Shown here in pieces: positions 43,784 to 52,456 of a DNA stretch of 64,000 nt; positions within the stretch are counted from its first letter, which is position 1; each line of letters begins with the position of its first letter. The notes under the pieces were generated by a model. The model searched no databases. It was not told the origin of the DNA and saw nothing but the letters and a program-made list of their open reading frames with translations. Both the position numbers and the translations under genes were made by a program. Where the stretch lies: positions 1,371,001-1,435,000 of the forward strand of contig NZ_CP162487.1 in assembly GCF_041240605.1 (NCBI RefSeq). Reading direction: 5' to 3'. The DNA is from Xanthomonas sp. DAR 80977. Lineage in GTDB: Bacteria; Pseudomonadota; Gammaproteobacteria; Xanthomonadales; Xanthomonadaceae.

Positions 43784-45600
43784 CGCGATGCTCCGTGCGC
43801 CAGTACCGCGGCCTGCGCTGGCAACGGGGCAAGCGGCGACGCCGTCGCGGCAAAGTCCTCGCGCAGCAGATTGGGCGCGCTGTCGCCGTAGAACTTGTTG
43901 ATGTCGGCGGCGCCGGTGATCTGCTTGCCGAGCAGGCTGCCGGCACTGAGCAGGTACTTCACCGGCAGCCGCGGCGCCGCCAGCAGCGCCTGCGCCGGCG
44001 CGGTGTCGATGCCTTCGGCTTGCAGCTCGCGCAAGGTGCCGTGCAGGCGCGCGCGCAGGCGCGCGTACAGCGGCGCGCGCAGTGCGGGCTGCGTTGCGGC
44101 CAGGCCTTCCAGCACCGCCTGCAGGTCGAGCTGCAGGATGATGGTGCAGAACATCCGCGCCAGCGCGGCCTCGTCGTCCACCGCGATGCGCGCGTCGCGC
44201 GGCGGCCCCAGTTGCGCCAGCTGCGGCCGCTGCGCATACAGCCGCGACAGCTTCACCCGCGCCGCGTCGTTGTCCTTCAGCAGCAGCCGCGGCGCGCGGC
44301 CGGGGGCGTAGATCAGCACGCTGTTCTGCTGGTTGGCCTCCAGCGCGATGCCGTAGCGCAGCCACAGCCGCAGGTGCACCTGGCACATCAACCCGAGGTA
44401 GGCGTCCCACCATGCGTGCAGGTCGCCGCCGTGGAAGCGCTCGGCCAGGTGCAGCGCCAGCGCGCGGCCGTCCGGCATCGCCGCGCACAGGCCGGCCACC
44501 GGCACCAGCGTCGCCTCCGGCAACGGCGGATAGCGGCGCAACAGATAGGCCAGGTGGCGCGCCTCGCCGACCTGGCCGGCGTGGGATTCGTCCACGTGCA
44601 GGTAGCGCGTGGCCAAGGCCGGATCGTCGCTGGCGATGGCGCGCAGCACGCGTTCGAACCAGTGCCCGTCGTACAGCGTGGACGGCTTGATCAGGCGCAG
44701 GTTGAGCGCGCCCAGGGTGCGCATCGGCAGCGGCAGCTTGAGGTGGTGGTCGGGATGCTCCAGCGGGATCACCGTGCGCACCGACAGCGACGGACGCACC
44801 TGCAGCCATGGCTGCGGCGCGGCGATCGCGCCGTCGGGCAGCGCGAAGCCGTCTTCGCCCAGGCGCGTGAAGGTCAGCGGGTGCAGCGGCCAGGCGACGT
44901 GGCTGGCGTCCAGCGCCGGCGCCAGCCCGAGCATGCTCGGGCGCGGCCAGAATGCCGGCGGCGGCGTGGTCTGCGTGGCCTCGGTCGCCGGCAGCGCCAG
45001 CCAGCGCAGCGCGAAGCGTGGCGCGAACTCGGGCGCGTAGTGCGGCAGCTGCGCGTCGTCCAGCCCGGCCTTGGCGCGCGCGGTCGGGTAGAACGGATGG
45101 TCGCGATGGCTGGCCAGCTGTTCGCAGCGGTAGGCGCGTTCGTGCGCATCGGCCGCGTCCAGCGCGGCGGCCAGCAGCGGGCGCTGTTGCGCGTAGGCCT
45201 GCCGCGCCAGCCCACGCTGGCGCACCGCGCAGTCCGCTTCGTCGGCATAGGCGCGGTGCAGATGCTGCGTGTCCGCGTCCAACCCCGCGCTCATCCGTGC
45301 CAGCCAGGTGTCGGCGCCGGATTCGAAGGCGATGCGTTCGCCATCGCGCAGCAGCCAGCCGTCGCTGCAGGCGCTGAGTTCCTGCAGGTAGCCGCGGCGT
45401 TGCAGCGGCAGCCACAGCTCGCCGTCGGGCAGGTGCGCGATGCGCCACCAGATCGCGCTGGGCAGCGGCGCCGGCCAGGCCGCGAGCAGCGCCGGCGGCG
45501 GCGTGGCCGCGGCGCCGCGGCTGACGATGCCGCGCAGGTCTTCGCGCAGGCAGGCGTCGATGATGCGCAGGTCGATGTAGCGGCGGTCGTCCAGGGTCAT
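43780..45600 (-). CDS. IucA/IucC-family NIS siderophore synthetase (PvsB-like)
   Basis: A 606-residue synthetase. Visible marks are GLDDAQLPHYAPEFAPRFALRWLAL, VAWPLHPLTFTRL (replacing the usual HPWE), VRPSLSVRTVIPLEHPDHHLKLPLPMRTLGALNLRLIKPSTLYDGHWFER, GIALEANQQNSVLIY, and LLLKDNDAARVKL. The N-terminal HRDHPFYPTARAKAGL carries the HP-x-x-x-x-R ATP element. It activates citrate or an intermediate for amide or ester formation. ATGA overlaps at both ends couple it to the ATP-grasp and MFS genes. Confidence 0.92.
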   Translation of the reverse strand: MTLDDRRYIDLRIIDACLREDLRGIVSRGAAATPPPALLAAWPAPLPSAIWWRIAHLPDGELWLPLQRRGYLQELSACSDGWLLRDGERIAFESGADTWLARMSAGLDADTQHLHRAYADEADCAVRQRGLARQAYAQQRPLLAAALDAADAHERAYRCEQLASHRDHPFYPTARAKAGLDDAQLPHYAPEFAPRFALRWLALPATEATQTTPPPAFWPRPSMLGLAPALDASHVAWPLHPLTFTRLGEDGFALPDGAIAAPQPWLQVRPSLSVRTVIPLEHPDHHLKLPLPMRTLGALNLRLIKPSTLYDGHWFERVLRAIASDDPALATRYLHVDESHAGQVGEARHLAYLLRRYPPLPEATLVPVAGLCAAMPDGRALALHLAERFHGGDLHAWWDAYLGLMCQVHLRLWLRYGIALEANQQNSVLIYAPGRAPRLLLKDNDAARVKLSRLYAQRPQLAQLGPPRDARIAVDDEAALARMFCTIILQLDLQAVLEGLAATQPALRAPLYARLRARLHGTLRELQAEGIDTAPAQALLAAPRLPVKYLLSAGSLLGKQITGAADINKFYGDSAPNLLREDFAATASPLAPLPAQAAVLAHGASR

Positions 45601-46823
45601 GGCCGCACTCCCGCGCCGGCCTCGATCCGCCAGTGCAACGGCGCCTCGGCCGCGGCCAGCGCGCGTTGCAGGTCGGGCGCGGCGTCGGCGAGCACGTCCA
45701 GCGCGCCCAGGTAGTCCTTGTTGGAGTGGCTGAGGCGGATGCTGTCGCCGGGTTGCCGCAGGCGCCGGTAGCGCGCCTCCCAGTGCGTGCCGGTGCAGGC
45801 CTGGTCGTCGCTGGCCGTGGCCAGGGTGCCTTCGGCATCGGCGACGTAGTAGCGCACCAGCGCGTGTTCGCGCTGCGCGCGCAGCGTCGGCAACGGCTGC
45901 CCCAGGTGCAGGCCGAGCACGCTGTCGAACCAGCGTCCGCCGAACATGCGGTCGAGCAGGAATTCGCGGCCGTCGCCGATGCTGCGGTAGTTGATCTCCA
46001 CCAGCACCGGTCCGTCCGCGGTGAGGATGAATTCGCTGTGGCAGGCGCCGAAGCCGATGCCGAACGCCTGCAGCTGCGCCAGCGCCTGGCGCAGCGCCGG
46101 GGTGTCGGGATCGCCGCGCCAGCTGGCCTCGCATTCGACGAAATGCGGCGGCGGCGACAGGCGCACGTCGAAGCCGCCCAGCGCCTGCAGGCGCTGCCCG
46201 TCGCCGAGCGTTTCCAGGGTGAACAAGGGGCCTTGCAGCACGCTCTCCAGCAACACGCTGCGCTGCGGATGGCGTTGCCAGAAGTCTTCGAGATAGGCCT
46301 GCAGCGCGGCGGCGTCGGCGCAATGGCGCACGTCCAGGCTGGCCACGCCTTCGCGCGGCTTGGCGATCAGTGGCCATGGCGCCTGCGCCGGCAGCGGCGC
46401 GCCCGGCGCCAGGCTGCAGAACCACGGCGCCGGCAGGCCGCGCGCGCGCAGCCGCTGGCGCATCGCGGCCTTGTTCTTGGCCGCATAGCAGACCTGCCAG
46501 TCCTTGCCCGGCAGTCCCAATGCGGCGGCGACCAGCGCGGCGCTGGTCTGCAGATGGTCGCTGTTGCTGAACACCGCGCGCGGCTGTACTTGCGCGGTGC
46601 TGAGCAGGTCGAGCACGCCGAGCGGATTGAACACGTCGCACTCCAGCACCTGCACCGGCACCGCCGGCGGATGCCGGCGGAAGTGCGCCAGGTGCGCGTG
46701 GCCGTGGTCGGTCAGCAGCAGCACCGGCACGCCCAGGCGCTGCGCGGCGGGGACGAAGCCATCGGTCACCGCCGGATGGCAGACGTGGCTCAGGATCAGC
46801 AGGGGAGCGTCATGCGGGGTCAT
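45597..46823 (-). CDS. ATP-grasp ligase of siderophore synthesis (PvsA-like)
   Basis: A 408-residue ATP-grasp protein. An N-terminal Rossmann-like part (LLILSHVCHPAVTDGFVPAAQRLGVPVLLLTDHGHA) is followed by the ATP-grasp core WPLIAKPREGVASLDVRHC, VLLESVLQGPLFTLETL and the Mg-binding VLVEINYRSIGDGREFLLDRM. In vibrioferrin synthesis the homologue joins alanine to 2-oxoglutarate-derived carboxylate; the same step is likely here. It is the first gene of the tightly overlapping five-gene block. A gap of 253 bases to the receptor gene leaves room for an internal promoter, though none was recognised. Confidence 0.88.
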   Translation of the reverse strand: MTPHDAPLLILSHVCHPAVTDGFVPAAQRLGVPVLLLTDHGHAHLAHFRRHPPAVPVQVLECDVFNPLGVLDLLSTAQVQPRAVFSNSDHLQTSAALVAAALGLPGKDWQVCYAAKNKAAMRQRLRARGLPAPWFCSLAPGAPLPAQAPWPLIAKPREGVASLDVRHCADAAALQAYLEDFWQRHPQRSVLLESVLQGPLFTLETLGDGQRLQALGGFDVRLSPPPHFVECEASWRGDPDTPALRQALAQLQAFGIGFGACHSEFILTADGPVLVEINYRSIGDGREFLLDRMFGGRWFDSVLGLHLGQPLPTLRAQREHALVRYYVADAEGTLATASDDQACTGTHWEARYRRLRQPGDSIRLSHSNKDYLGALDVLADAAPDLQRALAAAEAPLHWRIEAGAGVRP

Positions 46824-47076
46824 GATCGGTTCTCGTTCGGAAGACGGGGACGGACGCGCGCGACGCCGCGCGCGGCCGCGATCGGGCGGACACGGGAGAG
46901 CAAGCCGCGGCTGCGGCGGATCCAGGAGTTGCCTGGCGCACGCATCGGGCGCGCGCTGGGTGCGCGGCGAACGCGGCCGCGTTCGCCGTAAAGGCCCGCG
47001 TCTCCCGCGGGCGGCGGCGCGCCGGGTGGCGCGCGGTGCTGCAAACGCTAGCGCCGTCGTCCGGCGGCAGCGGCGA

Positions 47077-49209
47077 TCAGAAGCGGTATTCCAGGCCGAC
47101 GGTGACGCTGCGGCCCGGGGCCGGCTGCCGGCCCCAGGGACTGGTGTCGATGCCGCGGTACCAGTAGTTGCGATCGAACAGGTTGTTCACCGCCAGCGAC
47201 GCGCTGAGCTTGCCGCTGTCGCGCTCGCTCAGCACCTGGCTCAGCTGCGCGTTCCAGACCCAGTACGCCGGCAGTTCGCCGACCGAGCCGATCGCGTTTT
47301 CCTGCACGGTATTGGCCGCATCGCTGAAGGCGCGGCTGAAGTAATAGCCCGACACTGCGACCGTGGTGTGACCGGGCTGGTAGGCGGCGCCGAGGCTGAA
47401 CTGGTTGCGCGAGGTGTAAGGCACCCGCTTGCCGTCGTAGACGCCCGATTCCTGGCGCGCGTCCAGGTAGGCGTAACCGGCGTTGAAGGTCAGTGCACGC
47501 AGCTGCGCCGGGCTCCACTGCAGTTCCACCTCGCCGCCCTGGTGACGGGTCTTGCCGAGGTTGCGGTAGGTGCGGGTGGTGTTGTCGAGCTGGATCTGCT
47601 GGTCGAAGTCGATCAGGTAGCCGCCGAACTGCACGCGGGTGCGTTCGTTGGGCTGGTAGCGCGCGCCGGCCTCGTAGTTCCAGGCCAGCTCGGCGTCGAG
47701 GTTGTCGCCGTAGATGATCTGCGTGACCTGCGGCGCGCGCAGCGAGCGCTGCCCGTCGGCGTACAGGTACCACTGCGGCGTGGCCTGGAAACCCAGGGTC
47801 AGGCCGGGCAGCACGTCGCTGGTCTTGTTGCGCGTGCTGGCGCCGCTGGCGAGGTTGTAATAGCGCGAATCCACCCGTTCGTAGCGCAGTCCGGGGGTGA
47901 TGGTGACGCGGTCGCCGGCCAGCCCGATCGCATCGCTGACGTAGGCGGCGGCGCCGCGGTCCTTGAAGCGCCAGTCGCGCACCAGGGTGTACACCCCGTC
48001 GCTCAGGCGGGTGTTGCCGACCAGGAAGTCGATGTCTTCGTTGATCGCGCGCGCGCCGACGGTCCATTGCTGGCTTACCGCACCGGAGCCCATCTTCCAG
48101 CTCAGCCGCGGTTCGCTGCCGTAGACCTTGAAGTCGCGCGGGGCGCTCTGCCGCAACTGCGGCGGCAGGTCGGGGCGCCAGGTCTCGCTGGACGCCGAGC
48201 GCATGCCGACGACGAAGTTGCGGCTGCTGCGCGCGCTGAAGTTGCTCCAGTCCAGGCGCAGGTCCTGCAGCGGGCCGAGGTCGCCGAACTCCTGCTGGTA
48301 GACCAGCGACGCGCGCGTGGTGCGGCCGGTGAATGCGTCGAGCGGCCGCGTCGACTGGCGCGTGTCGCGCAGATAGTCGGCGGTCGACAGGGCGCCGGCC
48401 ATGTCCATGTCGGCCACGTAGCGCTGCACGCTGGCCTTGAGCAGCTTGTCCGGCGCCAGCCACCATTCGGCGCGCAGGCGCAGGTTCTTGATGTCGGTGT
48501 CGCTGTGCTCGCGCCAGTACTCGCCCTTGGTCCAGTTCGCGTCCAGTTGCAGGCCGAACGTATCGCTGGCGTAGCCGCCGGTGCTGATCGCGGTGTCGCC
48601 CAGGTAGTGCCCCGCGCCACCGGCGGTGACCTTCTGCCCCAGGGTGGTGGTCCAGGCCGTGGGGATGTCCGGGCTGATCAGGTTGATCACGCCGCCGACG
48701 TTGTTGGGGCCGTACTGCACCGCCGCGCCGCCGCGCACGATGTCGATGCGGTCGACTTGGTTCAGGCCGACCGGGAACAGCGACAGGCTGGTCTGCCCGT
48801 ACGGCGCCAGCGCCAGCGGAATGCCGTCCTCGAGCACCTGCACGCGGCCGCTGCGGCTCTCGTACAGGCCGCGCAGCATGATCTGCGGCAGCGCGCCGGT
48901 GCCGGTCTCGTCGAACACCTTGATCCCCGGCACGCGCTGCAGCGCGTCGTCCAGCGAGCGGTTGGCGCCGTTGCGCAACTGCGCGCTGTCGATCACCTGG
49001 CGGCTGCCAGCGTAATGCTGCACGTCCTGCACGGTGGAGCGGCCGAGCAGGCTGCCCTGCACCTGCACGGTGTCGAGCTGGCGGATCCGCGCCGCCGCGT
49101 CCTGCGGGTCCTGCGGGTCCTGCGCCTGCTGGGCGATGGCCGCGGACGGGGCGAGCAGGGCGACGCCGACGGCGAGGGCCAGCAACGAAGGGGGAAGCGA
49201 AACGGTCAA
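47077..49209 (-). CDS. TonB-dependent ferric siderophore receptor (PvuA/XsuA-like)
   Basis: A 710-residue outer membrane receptor. Signal peptide LALAVGVALLAPSAAIAQQ; TonB box LDTVQVQGSLLG; plug signatures QVIDSAQLRNGANRSLDDALQRVPGIKVFDETGTGALPQIMLRGLY and IDIVRGGAAVQYGPNNVGGVINLISP. The barrel ends in GLEYRF. PQIMLRGL-type plugs are of the FecA/PvuA ferric-carboxylate siderophore kind and differ from the [14 protein letters not shown] type of the other four receptors here. It lies 25 bases downstream of the HpcH/HpaI gene and upstream of the pvs-like genes, so it is the likely importer of the siderophore they make. Confidence 0.93.
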   Translation of the reverse strand: MTVSLPPSLLALAVGVALLAPSAAIAQQAQDPQDPQDAAARIRQLDTVQVQGSLLGRSTVQDVQHYAGSRQVIDSAQLRNGANRSLDDALQRVPGIKVFDETGTGALPQIMLRGLYESRSGRVQVLEDGIPLALAPYGQTSLSLFPVGLNQVDRIDIVRGGAAVQYGPNNVGGVINLISPDIPTAWTTTLGQKVTAGGAGHYLGDTAISTGGYASDTFGLQLDANWTKGEYWREHSDTDIKNLRLRAEWWLAPDKLLKASVQRYVADMDMAGALSTADYLRDTRQSTRPLDAFTGRTTRASLVYQQEFGDLGPLQDLRLDWSNFSARSSRNFVVGMRSASSETWRPDLPPQLRQSAPRDFKVYGSEPRLSWKMGSGAVSQQWTVGARAINEDIDFLVGNTRLSDGVYTLVRDWRFKDRGAAAYVSDAIGLAGDRVTITPGLRYERVDSRYYNLASGASTRNKTSDVLPGLTLGFQATPQWYLYADGQRSLRAPQVTQIIYGDNLDAELAWNYEAGARYQPNERTRVQFGGYLIDFDQQIQLDNTTRTYRNLGKTRHQGGEVELQWSPAQLRALTFNAGYAYLDARQESGVYDGKRVPYTSRNQFSLGAAYQPGHTTVAVSGYYFSRAFSDAANTVQENAIGSVGELPAYWVWNAQLSQVLSERDSGKLSASLAVNNLFDRNYWYRGIDTSPWGRQPAPGRSVTVGLEYRF

Positions 49210-49234
49210 GGCGAAGACTCCGGGGAACGAAGGA

Positions 49235-49966
49235 TCAATGCGCGCGCAGCTCGGCGGCGTGCTGGCGCAGCGCGGATTGCAGCAGCGCGCGGTCTTCGCC
49301 GGCGAACAGCCACTGCAGGTCCGCCTGCGCCAGCCAATGCCGGCGTTGCGCCGCGTCGCGCGGATTGGGACAGAACGGGATGCCGGCGTCGGCGCAGGCC
49401 GCGGCGATGGCCAGCAACTGCGCCCACACCTGCGGATGGGTCGGCTGCGGGCCGACGCCCAGATCCAGCGCCAGGTCGAGCGCGCCTTCCATCACCAGCG
49501 ACACGCCCGGCACCTGCAGGATCTGCGGCAGCGCCCGCACGCCGGCCGCGCTTTCGATCATCGGCACCACGCGCAAGGTGTGCCGGGTGCGCTCGATGTA
49601 GTCGGCCAGGGCGACGCTGCCGAAGCCGGTGACGCGGCCGCCGCTGATGCCGCGCCGGCCGCGCGGCGGGAAATGCGCGGCGGCGACCGCGCGTTCGGCC
49701 TGCTCGGCGCTTTCCAGTCCGGCCAGCACCACGCCGCGCGCGCCGGCGTCGAGCACCCGGCCGATCAGCTTGGCATCGACCTCGGGCACGCGTACCCAGG
49801 CTTCGCAGCCGCCGAGCTCGCAGGCGCGGATCGCGTGTTCCAGTTCGGCCGGCGAGCGCAGCACGTGCTCCAGGTCGAGCACCGCGAAGTCGTAGCCGAG
49901 ATGGCCGAACATCTCGCACAGCAACGGGCTGGGTACCGAATTGAGCAACCCGATCTTGCAAGCCAT
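49235..49966 (-). CDS. HpcH/HpaI aldolase-family protein, possible SbnG-like citrate synthase
   Basis: A 243-residue TIM-barrel protein. DFAVLDLEHVLRSPAELEHAIRACE, WVRVPEVDAKLIGRVLDAGARGVVLAGLESAEQAERAV and PPRGRRGISGGR (the substrate Arg loop) are HpcH/HpaI family marks. The metal ligands are Glu138 in PMIES and the Asp in GALDLALDLG near 164. The family includes class II pyruvate aldolases, but SbnG of the staphyloferrin B cluster is a citrate synthase of this fold. Placement as first gene behind a Fur box, ahead of a siderophore receptor and citrate-using synthetases, favours that role. Aldolase activity is the alternative. Confidence 0.82.
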   Translation of the reverse strand: MACKIGLLNSVPSPLLCEMFGHLGYDFAVLDLEHVLRSPAELEHAIRACELGGCEAWVRVPEVDAKLIGRVLDAGARGVVLAGLESAEQAERAVAAAHFPPRGRRGISGGRVTGFGSVALADYIERTRHTLRVVPMIESAAGVRALPQILQVPGVSLVMEGALDLALDLGVGPQPTHPQVWAQLLAIAAACADAGIPFCPNPRDAAQRRHWLAQADLQWLFAGEDRALLQSALRQHAAELRAH

Positions 49967-50016
49967 GGGGGAGGGGCGAGCGTGGCTGGGGTAGGGGCTG
50001 CAATCCTGGCCCTAAC

Positions 50017-50029
50017 GATAATGATTATC
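50017..50029. promoter_or_regulatory. Fur box controlling the siderophore operon
   Basis: GATAATGATTATC is a perfect 6-1-6 palindrome, the classic core of the ferric uptake regulator site. It lies 50 bases upstream of the HpcH/HpaI start, where a promoter is expected, in an otherwise GC-rich region. Fe-Fur should repress the operon when iron is plentiful. Confidence 0.9.
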
Positions 50030-50155
50030 AAGTAGGTTTCGGCGGCGGCCGCTGCATTCGTGTAGACGCTTTTTGTGCGCGGCGGCACCTATGCGGGCGT
50101 GCAGCGCCCCGGGCCTGCCGTGCAGGCCCTTCCGAGAATGGTCGCGGAGTCCGCT

Positions 50156-51835
50156 TCAGCCCGGCGCGATGCGCATGGCGCGGTACGGCGGCGTCGCCAT
50201 CACCATCTCGGCCAGCGAATAGGCCAGCTCGCGTTCGGCCATCACCGTGCCGTCGGCGCCGTGCTCGAGCAGGTGCTTGACCTCGGCATCGCTGTGCGCG
50301 CGGGCCAGCAGGGTCAGTCCGGGATTCAGCGCGCGCAGCTTGGCCAGGGCCTCGCCGGCCTCCAGCGGCTGCGGGATCGCCAGGATCGCGATCTTGGCCT
50401 TTTCCGGATGCGCCTCGGCCAGCACCCGGTCGGCGGCGGCGCTGCCGCGGATGCCGGGAATGCCGTCGGCGTGCGCGCGCTCCACGTGCTCGCGGTTGTC
50501 GTCGATCACCAGCACCGGCACCCCGCGCTCGCGCAGCACCGCGGCCAGGGTGCTGCCGACCCGGCCGTAGCCGATCACGATGGCGTGGTCGACCAGGTCA
50601 AGCGACGGCCCCGGCGGCAGTTCCGCCTCCACCGTCACCGGCGCCTCCACCGCCTGCCTGGCCTGCCAGCGGTCCAGCCAGGTGAACAGCAGCGGGTTGG
50701 CGATGATCGACAGCAGCGCGCCGGCCAGGATCAGGTCGCGCCCGGTCTCGGGCAGGATCGCCAGGCTCACCCCGAGCCCGGCCAGGATGAAGGAGAACTC
50801 GCCGATCTGCGCCAGGCTGGTGGAGATGGTCAGGGCGATGCCGGTGGGGTGGCCGAACGCGCGCACGATCACGAACGCGGCCAGCGACTTGCCCACGGTG
50901 ATGGTCAGGAACGTGGCCAGCACCTGCCACGGATGCTCGAGCAGGATGTGCGGGTCGAACAGCATGCCGACCGAGACGAAGAACAGCACCGCGAACGCGT
51001 CGCGCAACGGCAGCGAATCGCTGGCGGCCTTGTGGCTGAGCTCCGATTCCTTCAGCAGCATGCCGGCGAAGAACGCGCCCAGCGCGAACGACACCCCGAA
51101 CAGGGTGGCCGAGCCGAACGCCACGCCCAGCGCGATCGCCAGCACCGACAGGGTGAACAGCTCGCGCGAGCCGGTCGCGGCGACCTTCTCCAGCGCCCAC
51201 GGGATCGCGCGGCGCCCGACCACCAGCATCACCACCACGAACGCGGCCATCTTCAGCAGGGTGATGCCCAGCGCGCCGAGGATCGAACCGGTGTCGGCGC
51301 CCTTCCCGCCGAGCGCGTCGGCCAGCGCCGGCAGCAGCACCAGCGCCAGCACCATCACCAGGTCCTCGACGATCAGCCAGCCCACCGCGATGCGCCCGCG
51401 CAGCGTTTCCAGCAGCCGCCGTTCCTCCATCGCGCGCAGCAGCACCACGGTGCTGGCCACCGACAGCGCCAGGCCGAACACCAGCCCGTGCAGGGTCGGC
51501 CAGCCCATGCTCCAGGCCAGGCCCCAGCCGAGCAGGGTGGCCACCGCGATCTGCGCCAGTGCGCCGGGGATCGCGATCCACTTCACTTCCATCAGGTCTT
51601 CGAGCGAGAAATGCAGGCCTACGCCGAACATCAGCAGCATCACCCCCAGTTCCGACAGCTGGTTGGCCAGCGCCTGGTCGGCGACGAAGCCGGGCGTGAA
51701 CGGGCCGACGCAGATGCCGGCCACCAGATAGCCGACCAGCGGCGAGAGCTTGACGCGATGGGCGAGGGTGCCGAGGACGAAGGCGAGGGCGAGCCCGACC
51801 GCGATGATGTCGATGAGACTGGTGTCGTGATGCAT
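50156..51835 (-). CDS. ybaL: YbaL-type monovalent cation/proton antiporter (CPA2 with RCK domain)
   Basis: A 559-residue protein, matching the 558 of E. coli YbaL almost throughout in layout. The start MHHDTSLIDIIAVGLALAFVLGTLAHR, LSPLVGYLVAGICVGPFTPGFVAD and LGVMLLMFGVGLHFSLEDLMEVKWIAIPGALAQIAVATLLG are YbaL phrasing. About 12 membrane segments precede a cytoplasmic RCK_N domain with IGYGRVGSTLAAVLRERGVPVLVIDD (NAD-binding G-x-G-x-x-G). It probably exchanges K+ for H+ under redox or nucleotide control. No ancillary KefF/G gene is adjacent. Confidence 0.94.
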   Translation of the reverse strand: MHHDTSLIDIIAVGLALAFVLGTLAHRVKLSPLVGYLVAGICVGPFTPGFVADQALANQLSELGVMLLMFGVGLHFSLEDLMEVKWIAIPGALAQIAVATLLGWGLAWSMGWPTLHGLVFGLALSVASTVVLLRAMEERRLLETLRGRIAVGWLIVEDLVMVLALVLLPALADALGGKGADTGSILGALGITLLKMAAFVVVMLVVGRRAIPWALEKVAATGSRELFTLSVLAIALGVAFGSATLFGVSFALGAFFAGMLLKESELSHKAASDSLPLRDAFAVLFFVSVGMLFDPHILLEHPWQVLATFLTITVGKSLAAFVIVRAFGHPTGIALTISTSLAQIGEFSFILAGLGVSLAILPETGRDLILAGALLSIIANPLLFTWLDRWQARQAVEAPVTVEAELPPGPSLDLVDHAIVIGYGRVGSTLAAVLRERGVPVLVIDDNREHVERAHADGIPGIRGSAAADRVLAEAHPEKAKIAILAIPQPLEAGEALAKLRALNPGLTLLARAHSDAEVKHLLEHGADGTVMAERELAYSLAEMVMATPPYRAMRIAPG

Positions 51836-52456
51836 GCAGATTCGCAGAACAAGAATGCCTGGAGTGTGGCCGATGCGGCTTTTATCGGCAAATCCGGCGC
51901 GTCGGCCGTGGTATCGGATAGCAGGTGTCGCGGACGGCGCGTCGACGCGTCGGTGCGTGTCGCATAGCGGCCGCCGGCCTATGGCCTCGCCAAGCGGCAG
52001 CTGTCTGCGCCGCAACGGGCGCCTGCGGTCCGCACGGCGACGCGGTGCCAGACCCGAAACGGAGGCGCTGCGGCAGGACATGCGTCGCGTTCCCATCGCC
52101 CCGCGCTGGCGCACTCCGCCGAGCGACGGCGGTGCCGTCCGATTGCGGTAAAGCCGCGCCACCCCGACAAAACGCCGACATGCGGTGCCGCGCGGGCGTG
52201 GAGAGATGGTGTGGCACGCCGCCAGCCCAATATCGGCGCCACTCTCACGGGTGCGTGATACGCGAAACCGTCAAAATGCGGCGGGTCCAGGACCATGCCG
52301 AATGAGAAGCCTGTCCCAGCATCCCTGCGATCCCCGCAAACCCGCGCCGCGCAAGGCGTTGCCGCCTTCTTGCGCGCCGCAAACTGTCTACTGTGCGGGT
52401 TCGCGCCGTGATGTATGTTTGCGCCAATTAGGCGTCCTGCCAAGGATCAAGGTGGC
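51836..52456. other. Long divergent intergenic region, no gene seen
   Basis: 621 bases between the starts of ybaL and the MASE1-type gene. Several short frames are open on both strands but are GC-biased, arginine/alanine-rich and lack ribosome sites. GATACGCGAAACCGTCAAAATGCG near 52257-52280 is the only AT-leaning patch. No repeat, tRNA or T-tract hairpin was found. A small RNA cannot be excluded from sequence alone. Confidence 0.45.

Noticed and set aside
46824-47076. A separate small gene between the receptor and the PvsA-like gene
   Set aside because: Open frames there are short, Arg/Pro-rich and lack ribosome sites; the gap more likely holds leader sequence.
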